Assembly (NCBI RefSeq): GCF_016908515.1 | Contig: NZ_JAFBEA010000001.1 | Location: 372,001 to 436,000 of the forward strand | Origin: Virgibacillus halotolerans | GTDB lineage: Bacteria; Bacillota; Bacilli; Bacillales; Amphibacillaceae | DNA: 64,000 nucleotides | Direction of reading: 5' to 3' | In this document: piece after piece, positions 10,041-20,069 of the stretch | Layout: each line of letters begins with the position of its first letter | How positions within the stretch are numbered: the stretch's first letter is position 1 | Translations under genes and position numbers: made by a program | Notes under the pieces: model-generated | Told to the model about the DNA's origin: nothing | Database searches by the model: none | The model's input: only the letters and a program-made list of their open reading frames with translations

Positions 10041-10084
10041 TTACTAAGCTTTTTAATAGTAAGGCGTATTATATTGGTGATAAC

Positions 10085-10123
10085 GAGGCTGACGCTATGT
10101 TAAAGTAGGTCAGCCTCATTTTA
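10085..10123 (+). terminator. Rho-independent terminator after brxB
   Basis: Perfect 9-bp stem GAGGCTGAC (10085-10093) / GTCAGCCTC (10109-10117) followed by ATTTT. It ends the brxB transcript and separates it from yqjA. Confidence 0.8.
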
Positions 10124-10166
10124 ATCAAATAACTGGGGATTCCAAGACAAAAGGGAGATTTTATAC

Positions 10167-11150
10167 GTGAGGATTGGCTATCGAACGATTAAGACCGCAA
10201 TAGGCGCACCTGTTGCTATTTCGATTGCACAATTGTTAGGAGTTACAAACTTTGCTTCGGCAGGCATCATCACAATTTTATGTATTCAGCCATCGAGAAA
10301 GAAATCATTCTTAAGTGCTTGGCATCGGTTTCTTGCTTGTATTATCGCAAGTGTCTATTCTTTTATCTTTTTTGAAACACTAGGTTACAATCCAGTTGTT
10401 GTTGGTTTAATGTTAGCAGTGTTTATTCCGACAGCGGTTTTCCTGAAAATCACGCAGGGCATTGCAACAAGTTCTGTCATTATATTTAACTTATACAGTG
10501 CATCCTATCTAAACTTCACGTTTTTGTTCGATCAATTCTTTTTAATTGTCGTTGGGATTGGTACGGGGTTGTTGTTAAACTTTTACATGCCTAGTCTTGA
10601 TAAGCAATTAAATGGAAAACGCAAAAAACTTGAGGAAAACTTTCAAATTATTTTACTGGAAATTGCGCTTTATATAAGAGATAAGAATAAAGCCTGGTCT
10701 GGAAAAGAAATTACCGAATGTGAAGCATTATTTGAAGAAGTCGATGAACTGGTTGAACGGGATCGCGAAAATCATTTATTACGAGAGAAGCATCCATATT
10801 ACGAATATTTCACAATGCGTAGGGAACAATTTGAGCTATTGAAACAAATGCTTCCACTCGTAACGAAATTACCGAATAAATACTCCATATCGGAAAAAGT
10901 AGCCCAGTTTTTTGAGGATATTTCGAAAGCTGTTCACCCTGGGAACACTGCATCTATCCATTTGGATGCATTGGAGCAATTGCGGGAAGAGTTTGATCAG
11001 GAAGATCTCCCATCCACACAGGATGAATTTGAGACACGCGCGAATTTATTTCGCTTACTGCATGATATTGAAGATTATTTATTGTTGAAAAGCAAATTTA
11101 AAAAGAGTGATGTAAAAAGAAAAAAAGAGAAAAGACCGGAAACTGAATAG
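10167..11150 (+). CDS. yqjA: Aromatic acid exporter family membrane protein (YqjA, DUF939-type)
   Basis: Integral membrane protein of 327 residues. Residues about 1-150 hold four to five hydrophobic helices, including IGAPVAISIAQLLGV, ILCIQPSRKKSFL and FFLIVVGIGTGLLLNFY. The C-terminal half is soluble, charged and helical, typical of the YqjA/YgaE group of putative aromatic acid exporters. The transported substrate is not known from sequence. The start is GTG behind AAGGGAGA. The gene has its own terminator, whose stem overlaps the stop codon. Confidence 0.8.
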   Translation: MRIGYRTIKTAIGAPVAISIAQLLGVTNFASAGIITILCIQPSRKKSFLSAWHRFLACIIASVYSFIFFETLGYNPVVVGLMLAVFIPTAVFLKITQGIATSSVIIFNLYSASYLNFTFLFDQFFLIVVGIGTGLLLNFYMPSLDKQLNGKRKKLEENFQIILLEIALYIRDKNKAWSGKEITECEALFEEVDELVERDRENHLLREKHPYYEYFTMRREQFELLKQMLPLVTKLPNKYSISEKVAQFFEDISKAVHPGNTASIHLDALEQLREEFDQEDLPSTQDEFETRANLFRLLHDIEDYLLLKSKFKKSDVKRKKEKRPETE

Positions 11151-11168
11151 TTTGCTGCCGGTCTTATT
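11132..11168 (+). terminator. Terminator overlapping the yqjA stop codon
   Basis: AAGACCGG (11132-11139) pairs with CCGGTCTT (11158-11165), followed by ATTAT. The stop codon of yqjA lies in the loop. It may also serve prli42 from the opposite strand. Confidence 0.65.
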
Positions 11169-11185
11169 ATATCTCTATAGGGGTC

Positions 11186-11323
11186 TTAAAGAATCATTGC
11201 CAACCCTGTTGTAAGTGTAGTTAATAACATTGCTATAATCATTAGATATACGACAAATCGTGTTTTACGTTCTCGTGATGATCTTTTTTTTGCTGCAGGT
11301 TTTCGATTCTGTTTTGTAGACAT
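11186..11323 (-). CDS. prli42: Stressosome-associated membrane miniprotein Prli42
   Basis: Small 45-residue protein: a very basic N-terminal half (KQNRKPAAKKRSSRERK), then one transmembrane helix. The sequence RFVVYLMIIAMLLTTLTTGLAMIL closely matches the Prli42 signature known from Listeria and other Firmicutes (VVYLMLISMLLTTLLTGVA). In Listeria, Prli42 anchors the stressosome to the membrane upstream of SigB. The start ATG 11323 has a strong GAGGAGG RBS. The basic N-terminal extension is longer than the roughly 31-residue Listeria form. Confidence 0.85.
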   Translation of the reverse strand: MSTKQNRKPAAKKRSSRERKTRFVVYLMIIAMLLTTLTTGLAMIL

Positions 11324-11499
11324 CGTAAATCCTCCTCTATTACTTAATGCTAACTTGTATTTTATCGTTAAATTGAAGATTGGACAAGTGTTAGAAGATA
11401 ATTAATAAAAGAAATATGGAATAGGAACACAATTGATAATAAATTGGGAACGACGACGTTAACTCGTAGAACTTTGACAAAACAAAGACTGAGCGGGGT

Positions 11500-11526
11500 T
11501 TTATCGCCAGGTTAAAGAGCGATAAA
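11500..11526 (+). promoter_or_regulatory. Inverted repeat in the yqjE upstream region
   Basis: Perfect 8-bp dyad TTTATCGC (11500-11507) / GCGATAAA (11519-11526) with an 11-nt loop, about 60 bp before yqjE. A TTGACA hexamer at 11474-11479 lies upstream, but no good -10 follows at the right spacing. It could be a leader hairpin or an operator. The rest of 11324-11585 shows nothing recognisable. Confidence 0.3.
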
Positions 11527-11585
11527 TGTCTCACCTGAATGAGTTTCGTTTTATTACATAAGTTATTTTTTAGGAGGAATTAAAA

Positions 11586-12713
11586 ATGGTAGCAGTAAAT
11601 CAAGATAGATTAATCAATGAATTTTTTGAACTGGTCAAGATTGATTCGGAAACAAAAAATGAAGCTAATATAGCGAAAGTATTAAAACAAAAGTTCACCG
11701 ATTTAGGTGTAGATGTTTATGAAGATGATACGATGGAACAAACGGGGCACGGTGCAGGAAATTTAATCTGTACATTGAAGGGAAATAAATCTGGGATCGA
11801 TCCAATCTATTTCACATCGCATATGGATACTGTTGTTCCTGGAAAAGGCATACAACCTTCTATTCAAGACGGCTATATTGTATCCGATGGGACGACGATC
11901 TTAGGTGCTGATGACAAAGCAGGACTTGCAGCAATTTTTGAATCCATTCGTACCATAAAAGAAAGTAACCTGGAACATGGGGAGATTCAATTTGTTATTA
12001 CTGTAGGAGAGGAATCTGGTTTAGTGGGAGCTAAAGCACTAGATCGTTCCTTGATTCATGCGAAATATGGCTATGCAATTGACAGTAATGGCGATGTTGG
12101 TGATATTATTGTAGCGGCGCCTACACAAGCAAAGGTGTTTGCAATAGTAAAAGGAAAAACCGCCCATGCGGGGGTAGCACCTGAAAATGGCATTTCAGCA
12201 ATTACACTTGCTGCAAAGGCAATTGCTAAAATGCCACTCGGACGTATTGATGAAGAAACCACTGCTAACATCGGACGATTTGAAGGTGGCAAACAGACGA
12301 ACATTGTTGTCGATCATGTAGAAATTTTAGCTGAGGCAAGATCGCTTGTACCAGAAAAGATGGAAGCGCAAGTAGCGAAAATGAAAGCAGCATTTGAATC
12401 TGCTGCTGAGGAACATGGTGGAAGTGCTGACGTCGATGTAAAAGTAATGTATCCTGGTTTTAAACAACAGGCGGGGGATGAGGTTGTGGAAGTAGCCCGA
12501 AATGCCGCAAAAGCAATTGGACGTGAAAGTAAACTGCAAAGAAGTGGCGGGGGTAGTGATGCAAACGTCATCGCAGGATTTGGTATTCCAACCGTTAATT
12601 TAGCTGTCGGTTATGAAGAGATTCATACAACAAATGAACGTATTCCTGTCACTGAGCTCGTTAAAATCACAGAATTAGTAACAGCGATTATCCAAGAAAC
12701 AGCGAATAAATAA
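11586..12713 (+). CDS. yqjE: M20-family peptidase T-like protein (YqjE)
   Basis: Cytosolic dizinc aminopeptidase of the PepT/YqjE (tripeptidase-like) group, 375 residues. Metal ligands and catalytic residues are in FTSHMDTVVPG (about 80), LGADDKAGLA (about 107) and GEESGLVGAKALD (about 141), with the late YEEIHTTNE motif contributing the last ligand. The dimerisation domain lies between about 180 and 290. The RBS is TTTAGGAGGAATT. It is a single gene with its own terminator. Confidence 0.88.
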   Translation: MVAVNQDRLINEFFELVKIDSETKNEANIAKVLKQKFTDLGVDVYEDDTMEQTGHGAGNLICTLKGNKSGIDPIYFTSHMDTVVPGKGIQPSIQDGYIVSDGTTILGADDKAGLAAIFESIRTIKESNLEHGEIQFVITVGEESGLVGAKALDRSLIHAKYGYAIDSNGDVGDIIVAAPTQAKVFAIVKGKTAHAGVAPENGISAITLAAKAIAKMPLGRIDEETTANIGRFEGGKQTNIVVDHVEILAEARSLVPEKMEAQVAKMKAAFESAAEEHGGSADVDVKVMYPGFKQQAGDEVVEVARNAAKAIGRESKLQRSGGGSDANVIAGFGIPTVNLAVGYEEIHTTNERIPVTELVKITELVTAIIQETANK

Positions 12714-12717
12714 AAGT

Positions 12718-12766
12718 GGGAAGAACCCTTCAGAATGAACGATTCTTGGAGGGTTCTTCCTACTTT
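12718..12766 (+). terminator. Terminator after yqjE
   Basis: GGAAGAACCCT (12719-12729) pairs perfectly with AGGGTTCTTCC (12750-12760); the T content downstream is modest (TACTTTATG). Confidence 0.75.
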
Positions 12767-12817
12767 ATGTTATAATTAAGAAGGAAGAAACATTTGATCT
12801 AGAAGGATGGAATAGCG

Positions 12818-14068
12818 ATGACCGATATAAAACAAAAAAAGGGACGCGTTATTTTTCATATTGATATGAATTGTTTTTATGCATCTGTAGAAATGGCATA
12901 TGATCCGGAATTAAAAGGTAAGCCATTAGCGATCGCCGGAAACCCGGAAGAGAGAAGAGGAATTATTGTTACAAGCAGCTATGAAGCAAGAGCAAAAGGG
13001 GTAAAAACGACGATGCCCTTATGGCAGGCAAAAAGACTTTGCCCTGAGTTAATCGTAATGCGCCCTAATTTTGAACGGTATCGCATAGCTTCAGCAGAAA
13101 TGTTTAAAATCCTTGCTGATATAACCCCTTACGTTCAACCGGTATCAATTGATGAAGGCTATATGGACGTTACAGATAACCAGGAACAGCAAAATGCACT
13201 TGATATCGCAACCAACTTACAGCAAAAAATATTAAATGAACTTGATCTACCATGTAGTATAGGTATCGCCCCAAATAAATTTTTGGCAAAAATGGCTTCA
13301 GATATGGAAAAACCACTAGGAATTACTGTCCTCAGGAAAAGAGAGTTACCACAAACTTTATGGCTATTGCCAGTTGAAGAGATGTATGGGGTTGGAGAGA
13401 AAACGGCTGCCAAATTGCATGCTATTGAGGTAAAGACCATTGGGGATCTTGCTGAGAAAGACGTCTATCAACTCAAACAAGTCTTAGGAATTAATGGAGA
13501 ACGCTTAAAAAACAGGGCCAATGGAGATGACGATAGACCAGTGGATCCAGATGCTATTTATGATTTTAAGAGTATTGGTAGCTCACAAACACTGCCACAT
13601 GATACAGTCGATGAAACGGAAATACGTAATTTGCTACATCAACTCGCAGATAATGTGGAACGTCGGGTAAAACGGAAAGATGCCATCGGCCGAAGTGTAC
13701 AATTAATGATCCGATATCATGACTGGAAAACAGTAACCCGTAGTAGAAAGTTGCAAACCTATATAGAGAGTAAATCAGACATACTGCACATAGCGAATGA
13801 ATTATTGCAGCAACACTGGAATTTAGAACCGATTCGTTTACTAGGGATTACGCTTCAGGATGTGGAAGAGAAGCAAAACGTGGGTCAGCAGTTGGATTTG
13901 TTTACGTATGAAAAGTTTGCCAGGAAAGAAAAATTGTATTCAACGATCGATGCTTTATCGGATAAATATGGGAAAGATACATTTAAAACATTCAATGGTA
14001 ATAAGCGGGATCAAGAACAACCAAGAACTAGTTTTCAAAAGGATTTCCTTGATGATTATAAAAAATGA
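12818..14068 (+). CDS. polYA: DNA polymerase IV (Y-family translesion polymerase, YqjH type)
   Basis: Error-prone lesion-bypass polymerase of 416 residues. The palm active site shows IFHIDMNCFYASVE with the first catalytic Asp and the steric-gate region, and SIDEGYMDV with the second Asp-Glu pair (about residue 110). Helix-hairpin-helix and little-finger domains follow. A sliding-clamp binding motif QLDLF lies near residue 357. The genome position matches yqjH (polYA, dinB-like) rather than the second Bacillus paralogue yqjW. Confidence 0.92.
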   Translation: MTDIKQKKGRVIFHIDMNCFYASVEMAYDPELKGKPLAIAGNPEERRGIIVTSSYEARAKGVKTTMPLWQAKRLCPELIVMRPNFERYRIASAEMFKILADITPYVQPVSIDEGYMDVTDNQEQQNALDIATNLQQKILNELDLPCSIGIAPNKFLAKMASDMEKPLGITVLRKRELPQTLWLLPVEEMYGVGEKTAAKLHAIEVKTIGDLAEKDVYQLKQVLGINGERLKNRANGDDDRPVDPDAIYDFKSIGSSQTLPHDTVDETEIRNLLHQLADNVERRVKRKDAIGRSVQLMIRYHDWKTVTRSRKLQTYIESKSDILHIANELLQQHWNLEPIRLLGITLQDVEEKQNVGQQLDLFTYEKFARKEKLYSTIDALSDKYGKDTFKTFNGNKRDQEQPRTSFQKDFLDDYKK

Positions 14069-14130
14069 AAAGGGAAAAGAGACGGGTAATGCGGTTGTAT
14101 GATGTGATAGATTTTTCAATTCCCATATAA

Positions 14131-14166
14131 AAGCACAGCAACCAATTTTGGGTGCTGTGCTTTTAT
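14131..14166. terminator. Bidirectional terminator between polYA and the aldehyde dehydrogenase gene
   Basis: AAGCACAGCA (14131-14140) / TGCTGTGCTT (14153-14162) with TTTTATTATA on the right and an A-rich left flank. It fits convergent genes. Confidence 0.8.
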
Positions 14167-14204
14167 TATATATCTGAAAGATCCTCAACTGACCACAATC
14201 CGTC

Positions 14205-15575
14205 TTATTTCATGAACTTTTTCATAACAGACTGTCCTAATTTACTGCCGGGATACCTAAATGGAATATCGAATTTGGTCGTTTGTTTTAAGATACTTTT
14301 ACCATGTGAGAAAGTGTCAAATCCATATTTGCCGTGATAAGCTCCCATACCACTTTCTCCGACGCCGCCAAATGGTAGATAAGGATTTGCCAAGTGGAAG
14401 AGCGTATCGTTAATTGCACCCCCTCCAAATGATAGATACTGCATAATTTGTTGATGGGTTTTATCATTTTCTCCAAAATAATAGAGTGCTAGCGGTTTTT
14501 CGCGCCATTTTATCTTTTCTACCGCATCTTCCACATTCTTAAATGTAAGAACTGGTAGAATAGGTCCAAATATTTCCTCCTGCATAATAGGGTCCTCCCA
14601 GGAAATTTTATCAATGATGGTCGGTTCAATGGTTAACATTTCCTCATCTGTTTGACCGCCATGCAAAATGGTTCCAGTAGATAAAAATTGTTCTAGGCGA
14701 TTAAAGTGTTTCTGGTTGATAATCCGCACATAATCCTCATTGGCTAAAGGATCTTTGCCATAAAAAGCTTTAATTTGTCTTTTCATAGCTTTCAACAGTT
14801 TAAATTTAGCCTTTTCATGTACATATAAATAGTCTGGTGCCACACAAGTTTGACCAGCATTTGTAAATTTTCCCCAAACGATTCTTTTGGCTGCAAGGTT
14901 TATGTTGGCATCTTTATCGACGATGGCAGGGCTCTTACCGCCTAATTCAAGTGTTACCGGTGTAAGGTGCGTACTTGCTTCCCGCATGACACTTTTCCCA
15001 ACCTCTGTACTACCAGTGAAGAATATATAATCAAATCGCTCTTTTAATAAGGCTTGACTTGTTTCCTTTGCACCTTCTACAACGGTAAAATAGGAAGCAT
15101 TAAAGGTTTCCTGTATCATTTCCGTAAGCAAAATAGACGTAGCTTTCGCATATTCAGAAGGTTTTAATACAATACAATTCCCGGCACTTATCGCACCAAT
15201 TGCAGGGGCAAGCGCTAGCTGCAATGGATAGTTCCACGGAGAAATAATTAGGCTCACACCATAAGGTTCTTTCAATATAAAGTTCTTTGAGCCTTTATGT
15301 GTGAACGGTGCGGAGACTTTATCGGGCTCCATCCAATTTGATAGATTTTTAATGGCAAAATCTATTTCCGTATAAAGGAATCCAAGCTCTGTTGTTAATG
15401 TTTCATGTTGGGACTTATTTAAATCTATTTTTAATGCTTGATAAACTTCTGTTTCAAAGTCCTTTAGCATCTGTTTTAATTTAAGTAATTGGTCTTTTCG
15501 AAAATCATAGCTTAATGTGTTGCCATTCATAAAATACGCGCGTTGATTGGCAACGATTGAACTGATTTGTTCCAC
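14205..15575 (-). CDS. NAD(P)-dependent aldehyde dehydrogenase (class 3-like, YwdH family)
   Basis: Oxidises aldehydes to acids; likely a fatty or aromatic aldehyde enzyme. The 456 residues have the cofactor-binding segment FTGSTEVGKSVMREA (about 205), the general base in ELGGKSPAIVDKD (about 228) and the catalytic cysteine in NAGQTCVAPDYLYVH (about 262). The short length without an N-terminal extension, and the C-terminal GGVGESGMGAYHGKYGFDTFSH segment, fit the class 3/YwdH group. It is last in a leftward block rnz-aldh and ends at a shared terminator. Confidence 0.88.
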   Translation of the reverse strand: MEQISSIVANQRAYFMNGNTLSYDFRKDQLLKLKQMLKDFETEVYQALKIDLNKSQHETLTTELGFLYTEIDFAIKNLSNWMEPDKVSAPFTHKGSKNFILKEPYGVSLIISPWNYPLQLALAPAIGAISAGNCIVLKPSEYAKATSILLTEMIQETFNASYFTVVEGAKETSQALLKERFDYIFFTGSTEVGKSVMREASTHLTPVTLELGGKSPAIVDKDANINLAAKRIVWGKFTNAGQTCVAPDYLYVHEKAKFKLLKAMKRQIKAFYGKDPLANEDYVRIINQKHFNRLEQFLSTGTILHGGQTDEEMLTIEPTIIDKISWEDPIMQEEIFGPILPVLTFKNVEDAVEKIKWREKPLALYYFGENDKTHQQIMQYLSFGGGAINDTLFHLANPYLPFGGVGESGMGAYHGKYGFDTFSHGKSILKQTTKFDIPFRYPGSKLGQSVMKKFMK

Positions 15576-15589
15576 TTGAAACCGCTCCT

Positions 15590-16513
15590 CTATTTAGAAT
15601 CTATTTGTATGTGATAAAAGTCATACGCCAGCTTAGTATTGGGAAAAACATCACGGGCCTGCCTTAATAAATCGATCTGATCTTCCTGTTGATAACGTGA
15701 TGATATATGTGTTAATACAAGTTGCTTAACGTCAGCAGCTTTGGCAAGGGAGGCAGCCTGTGTTGTAGTCGAATGAAAATATTGTTTGGCCAGGTCTGCC
15801 TTTGTATGGTCAAATGTTGCCTCATGAATCAGTAGATCTGATTGTTCTACAAACGATTGGTGCTCATCTCTTGCCCGTGTGTCACCAAGAATACTGACGA
15901 TACGCCCTTTTTTGTCAGGACCGATAAATTCCCTACGATAAAGTTTTTGCCCATCCGGCAATTGTGTGATTTCGTTGTCTTTTATTTGTTGATAGATGGG
16001 TCCCGGCTTAATACCTATTTCGAGTAATTTATCAACCAACAATTCCCCGGGTTTATCTTTTTCTACGATCCTAAATCCATAGCTGGGAACAGCATGATCT
16101 AGTAGTGTTGCATATACGATAAACTGACCATTCTCCATTATTTTTCCTTCGGTAATCTCAATAATAGATAAAGGATAAGTCAAATGACTTCCGCTAGTCT
16201 TTAAACTCGTTTCAATATATTCCTTAATCCCGCTTGGCCCATATACAGTCAAACGATCATTCCCCCCTTGAAAGGAACGGCTGCTTAACAGTCCGGGTAA
16301 CCCAAATATATGATCACCATGCATATGTGTAATAAAAATAGTGTTTATTTTCCCCGGTTTTATTGTTGTTCTCAGTATTTGCTGTTGTGTCGATTCGCCA
16401 CAATCAAACATCCAAATACATTTTTGCTCCTGTAGCAGACTTAATGCGATCGCTGATACATTTCGTTCTTTCGAAGGAACACCTGCACCAGTCCCCAGAA
16501 AAGTGATTTCCAT
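15590..16513 (-). CDS. rnz: Ribonuclease Z
   Basis: Zinc endonuclease that removes the 3' trailer of tRNA precursors lacking encoded CCA. The 307 residues begin FLGTGAGVPSKERNVSA. The metal-binding motif is FITHMHGDHIFGLPGLLSSRSF (His63-x-His-x-Asp-His type). The exosite or flexible arm region and further metal ligands lie in LDHAVPSYGFRI, SILGDTRA and HEATFDH. The start is ATG 16513 behind GCAGGAGG. Position and length correspond to yqjK (rnz) of B. subtilis. Confidence 0.94.
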   Translation of the reverse strand: MEITFLGTGAGVPSKERNVSAIALSLLQEQKCIWMFDCGESTQQQILRTTIKPGKINTIFITHMHGDHIFGLPGLLSSRSFQGGNDRLTVYGPSGIKEYIETSLKTSGSHLTYPLSIIEITEGKIMENGQFIVYATLLDHAVPSYGFRIVEKDKPGELLVDKLLEIGIKPGPIYQQIKDNEITQLPDGQKLYRREFIGPDKKGRIVSILGDTRARDEHQSFVEQSDLLIHEATFDHTKADLAKQYFHSTTTQAASLAKAADVKQLVLTHISSRYQQEDQIDLLRQARDVFPNTKLAYDFYHIQIDSK

Positions 16514-16531
16514 TGTGATTCCTCCTGCAAA

Positions 16532-17548
16532 TTAATGCCATCCGCGTTTATATTGGGTGGGTGCTTCCAAACTTTGTCGCAGTTCATCAGCGGCCATTTT
16601 TGCCCAATATGGGTTTATTAATAAAGCTCTACCGATAAATACAAGGTCTGCGCGATTATTTTGCAAAATTTCTTCTGCCTGAATGCCGGTTGTAATTAAA
16701 CCGACTGCACCTGTCGCAATCATTGTGGATTGCTTGATTATCTCACAACGTTTTACCTGATAGCCAGGGTAAGTTGAAATGGATGCCGGAACGACACCGC
16801 CTGAGCTGCAATCTATTAAATCGACTGCCTGATCTTTCATTTGTTTCGTAAAATAGAGGATATCCTCTATTTTATTTCCTAATTCATGATATTCATCAGT
16901 TGAAATACGAACAAATAGGGGGCCGTCCCAAACCTTTTTAACTGCACTAATTATTTCCGATAGAAGACGATAACGATTTTCTCTTGTTCCTCCATATTGA
17001 TCCGAGCGCTTATTGGATAATGGGGATAAAAATTGATTTATTAAATAGCCGTGTGCAGCATGTATTTCTACTATATCAAAGTTTGCTTTTTTTGCACGCC
17101 TTGCAGCATCAGCAAATGCCTGTATCGTATTTAGAATATCTGCAGTGGACATTGCGATCGGTTCTTTAAATGATTCATTAAAGGCGAGTGTGGATGGTGC
17201 ATAACCCGGTGACTCCAGTTCTGCCTTTCTTCCAGCATGTGCTAATTGGATCCCGGACTTCGCACCATAAGCATGAATTTGTTCGTTTAATTCGGTGAAT
17301 CCTTGTATAAATTCATCATCCCAAATACCGAGATCCTGTGCAGAAATTCTACCTTCAGGTTGAACAGCTGTTGCTTCTGTCATGACTAAACCTACTTGGC
17401 CAACTGCACGGGAAATATAGTGGGAGAAATGGAAGGGTGTCATATGCCCGGTTTCTTCTACGGATGAGTACATACACATGGAGGACATCACAATCCGGTT
17501 TTTAAGTGTTAATTCTTTTAGATTAAATGGTGAAAATAACTTTGTCAT
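16532..17548 (-). CDS. namA: NADPH dehydrogenase, old yellow enzyme family (NamA/YqjM)
   Basis: FMN-dependent ene-reductase, 338 residues, implicated in detoxifying electrophilic enones and nitro compounds. Typical YqjM features are visible: [16 protein letters not shown] with the FMN-tuning Cys (MCMYS, about residue 26), [11 protein letters not shown] (about 100), the substrate-binding [26 protein letters not shown] signature (about 164-189) and the C-terminal [10 protein letters not shown]. Its ATG overlaps the stop of the upstream phosphodiesterase gene by 4 bp, which implies translational coupling. Confidence 0.93.
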   Translation of the reverse strand: MTKLFSPFNLKELTLKNRIVMSSMCMYSSVEETGHMTPFHFSHYISRAVGQVGLVMTEATAVQPEGRISAQDLGIWDDEFIQGFTELNEQIHAYGAKSGIQLAHAGRKAELESPGYAPSTLAFNESFKEPIAMSTADILNTIQAFADAARRAKKANFDIVEIHAAHGYLINQFLSPLSNKRSDQYGGTRENRYRLLSEIISAVKKVWDGPLFVRISTDEYHELGNKIEDILYFTKQMKDQAVDLIDCSSGGVVPASISTYPGYQVKRCEIIKQSTMIATGAVGLITTGIQAEEILQNNRADLVFIGRALLINPYWAKMAADELRQSLEAPTQYKRGWH

Positions 17549-18291
17549 TCTAATACTCCTTTATTTATCTGCTGTTCTCGAAATGCTAAAGCTTGATCTG
17601 GGACATCCGTGAATAGACCACTACACTTGTTATGTAAACACTTCGATATACGGTACATTTTATTAACGGTGTATACGCGTAATGGCATATTGATCTGTCG
17701 ACACTGTGCTGCCAATGAACGATTAAGCAATCGATAGTTGATATGAAGATCGGTAGCACCGAGTTCCTTTGCGGCAGTAACAAGTTTTTTATTTCTGCTC
17801 GAAGTTAAAAATGCAACATGGACCTTATTGGAAAAGTGTTTCATGCGTTTAATGCTGCTTGGATTAAAAGACGATAATATGGTACGATTTAATAATTGGT
17901 AATAGTCTATCATTTCGTAGGCAATCGCCTCGATATGCAGATAATCTATTTTATTATTTTTAAGCTCAATATTTAAGCTTAATGATTTATCCTTGGCCCA
18001 TTGCAAAAACGTGTCAAGTGAAAGAATCGAAGTACCTGAGAACTTATTTGAGAACCATGAGCCGGCATCAAGCTGCAACAGTTGCTGATAGGTAAAGTCT
18101 TTTATGTATCCAGTACCATTGGTTGTACGCTTTACATGTTCATCATGGATAATGACCGGAATCTGATCTTTTGTTAGCTGAATATCTGTTTCAATCCCAT
18201 CTGCATGCATCGCGTAGGCTAACTCAAATGCCGGCATGGTATTTTCAGGTGTATATTTGCTTGCACCCCGATGTGCAAATATCTTTGTCAA
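17545..18291 (-). CDS. Glycerophosphodiester phosphodiesterase (YqiK-like)
   Basis: GDPD-family TIM barrel, 248 residues, hydrolysing glycerophosphodiesters to glycerol 3-phosphate and an alcohol. Catalytic residues are in [18 protein letters not shown] (Arg-Glu) and [19 protein letters not shown] (the EID..T...VxHD motif). There is no signal peptide, so it is cytosolic, unlike GlpQ. It is the first gene of a leftward pair with namA and diverges from the RocB-like gene. Confidence 0.9.
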   Translation of the reverse strand: MTKIFAHRGASKYTPENTMPAFELAYAMHADGIETDIQLTKDQIPVIIHDEHVKRTTNGTGYIKDFTYQQLLQLDAGSWFSNKFSGTSILSLDTFLQWAKDKSLSLNIELKNNKIDYLHIEAIAYEMIDYYQLLNRTILSSFNPSSIKRMKHFSNKVHVAFLTSSRNKKLVTAAKELGATDLHINYRLLNRSLAAQCRQINMPLRVYTVNKMYRISKCLHNKCSGLFTDVPDQALAFREQQINKGVLE

Positions 18292-18363
18292 TATGATTCA
18301 CCTCTAGTTTGATTGTGTTTTATTTCGCGTGAAAAGTCAATTTAGACACAAGGAGGAATTCAA

Positions 18364-19983
18364 ATGAAAACCTGGCAAACGAAAAAAGAATTAACCGATT
18401 TATTGTGCTCGCTCGTTAATCATCAAAGTATTTCAGGGACAAATGCTGAAATTGCTTTAGCTGAGTACTTATACCATCTATTAGCACAAAAAGCCTATTT
18501 TCAAACACATCCAGATCAACTGAATTTACACCCGCTTGATGATGGTAGGCATTTGTTGACAGCTTTAGTAAAAGGAAAGCGCGAAACAAAAGATACAGTG
18601 ATTTTATTGAGCCATTTTGATGTCGTTGGTGTGGAAGACTATGGTTCATTAGAAAACCTGGCATTTCACCCCATGGAATTGACCAGTAAAATTCATCAGA
18701 TAAAGAGCGAATTACCGCAAGCCGTTCTGGAGGATATCGCTTCAGGTGACTGGCTGTTTGGCCGTGGCACGATGGACATGAAAGCAGGCTTAACCATTCA
18801 TTTATCCATGATGGAGAAGGCGATAGAAGGAGATTTTGACGGGAATATCTTATTATTGACTGTTCCGGACGAAGAAGTTAATTCAAAAGGCATGTTAACA
18901 GCACTTCCAGTTTTAAATGAATTAAAAGAAAAAGAGAATTTGACATTTAAGGCCTGTCTGAATGGAGAACCGACATTTAGTAAATATCCTGGTGATTCGC
19001 ATTATTACGTCTATACCGGATCCATTGGTAAAGTATTACCAGGATTCTATTGTTATGGAAAGGAGTCTCATGTTGGTGACCCATTTGCCGGTATCAGTCC
19101 AAATGTCATGATTAGTCATTTATCCAAACAACTGGAATTGAGTGAGGAATTTACCGAGCGTGTTGGTGAGGAAATTACCCCGCCACCAATCAGTTTAATG
19201 CAACGGGATCTAAAAGCAGCCTATTCCGTACAGACACCTCATGCAGCCATCGCGATGTATAATATATTATTTTTAAAACAAAGCTTTCAGACATTAAATG
19301 ATAAACTTTTAACTGCTGCAAAAAATGCGGCTTTAGAAACTGAACGCTTTGTGACACAAAAAGCAACAGCCTTTGCAAAAATAGCTGGTGAATTTTCTAT
19401 GCCGGCAGCAAAAATTCATGTATTCATGTATGAGGAATTATATGCCGAAGCTGTAAAAAAATACGGAGAAGATGAGATTGTCCGCCGACAAAATTTATTA
19501 TTGAGTGATCGAGAGTCAGGCGACCGTGATTTCTCAACCTTACTTGTTCAGGACTTAGCAGCAATGTGTAAAGAATTAACACCGATGATGGTATTGTTTT
19601 ACAGTCCACCATTTTATCCAGCGGTATCCTCCCATCAGGATCCGAGTGTCACACGAGTAATGGATGAGATCCAAGCATATGCACGCAAGAATCATCAAAT
19701 GGATTTAACGATAGCTGAGTTTTTTACAGGACTTTCAGATTTGAGTTTTGTTGGTCCAACGACTTCAAATAGTAGTTTGAAACAACTAACAAAGCATATG
19801 CCGTTACAAAACAATGGTTTTGTTTTTCCTGAAAAAGTAATGGAGCAGTTGACAATGCCGATTTTAAACATTGGACCGTTTGGCAAGGATGCCCATCAAT
19901 GGACAGAACGATTGGAGCTTGATTTTAGTTTTAATGAACTGCCATCTATTATTACTGAAGCAATTCACAAGTTGTTGGCGTAG
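18364..19983 (+). CDS. yqjN: M20-family peptidase of the RocB type (YqjN-like)
   Basis: Zinc hydrolase resembling the arginine-utilisation protein RocB, 539 residues. Metal-ligand motifs are LLSHFDVVGVED (about 85), FGRGTMDMKAGLTIHLSMM (about 131-150) and VPDEEVNSKGM (about 168). The long C-terminal half has the SSHQDPSV and GPFGKDAHQWTERL motifs of this subgroup. The true substrate is not established for the family. The position after namA matches yqjN in B. subtilis. The RBS is AAGGAGGAATTC. Confidence 0.82.
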   Translation: MKTWQTKKELTDLLCSLVNHQSISGTNAEIALAEYLYHLLAQKAYFQTHPDQLNLHPLDDGRHLLTALVKGKRETKDTVILLSHFDVVGVEDYGSLENLAFHPMELTSKIHQIKSELPQAVLEDIASGDWLFGRGTMDMKAGLTIHLSMMEKAIEGDFDGNILLLTVPDEEVNSKGMLTALPVLNELKEKENLTFKACLNGEPTFSKYPGDSHYYVYTGSIGKVLPGFYCYGKESHVGDPFAGISPNVMISHLSKQLELSEEFTERVGEEITPPPISLMQRDLKAAYSVQTPHAAIAMYNILFLKQSFQTLNDKLLTAAKNAALETERFVTQKATAFAKIAGEFSMPAAKIHVFMYEELYAEAVKKYGEDEIVRRQNLLLSDRESGDRDFSTLLVQDLAAMCKELTPMMVLFYSPPFYPAVSSHQDPSVTRVMDEIQAYARKNHQMDLTIAEFFTGLSDLSFVGPTTSNSSLKQLTKHMPLQNNGFVFPEKVMEQLTMPILNIGPFGKDAHQWTERLELDFSFNELPSIITEAIHKLLA

Positions 19984-20069
19984 TATTTCAATGACTATTC
20001 GTCAATAAAGGTGTAAAATAAAAGTAAGATGAAGAAATCTTCATTAACTAGTTGAATGATGAGATTAGG

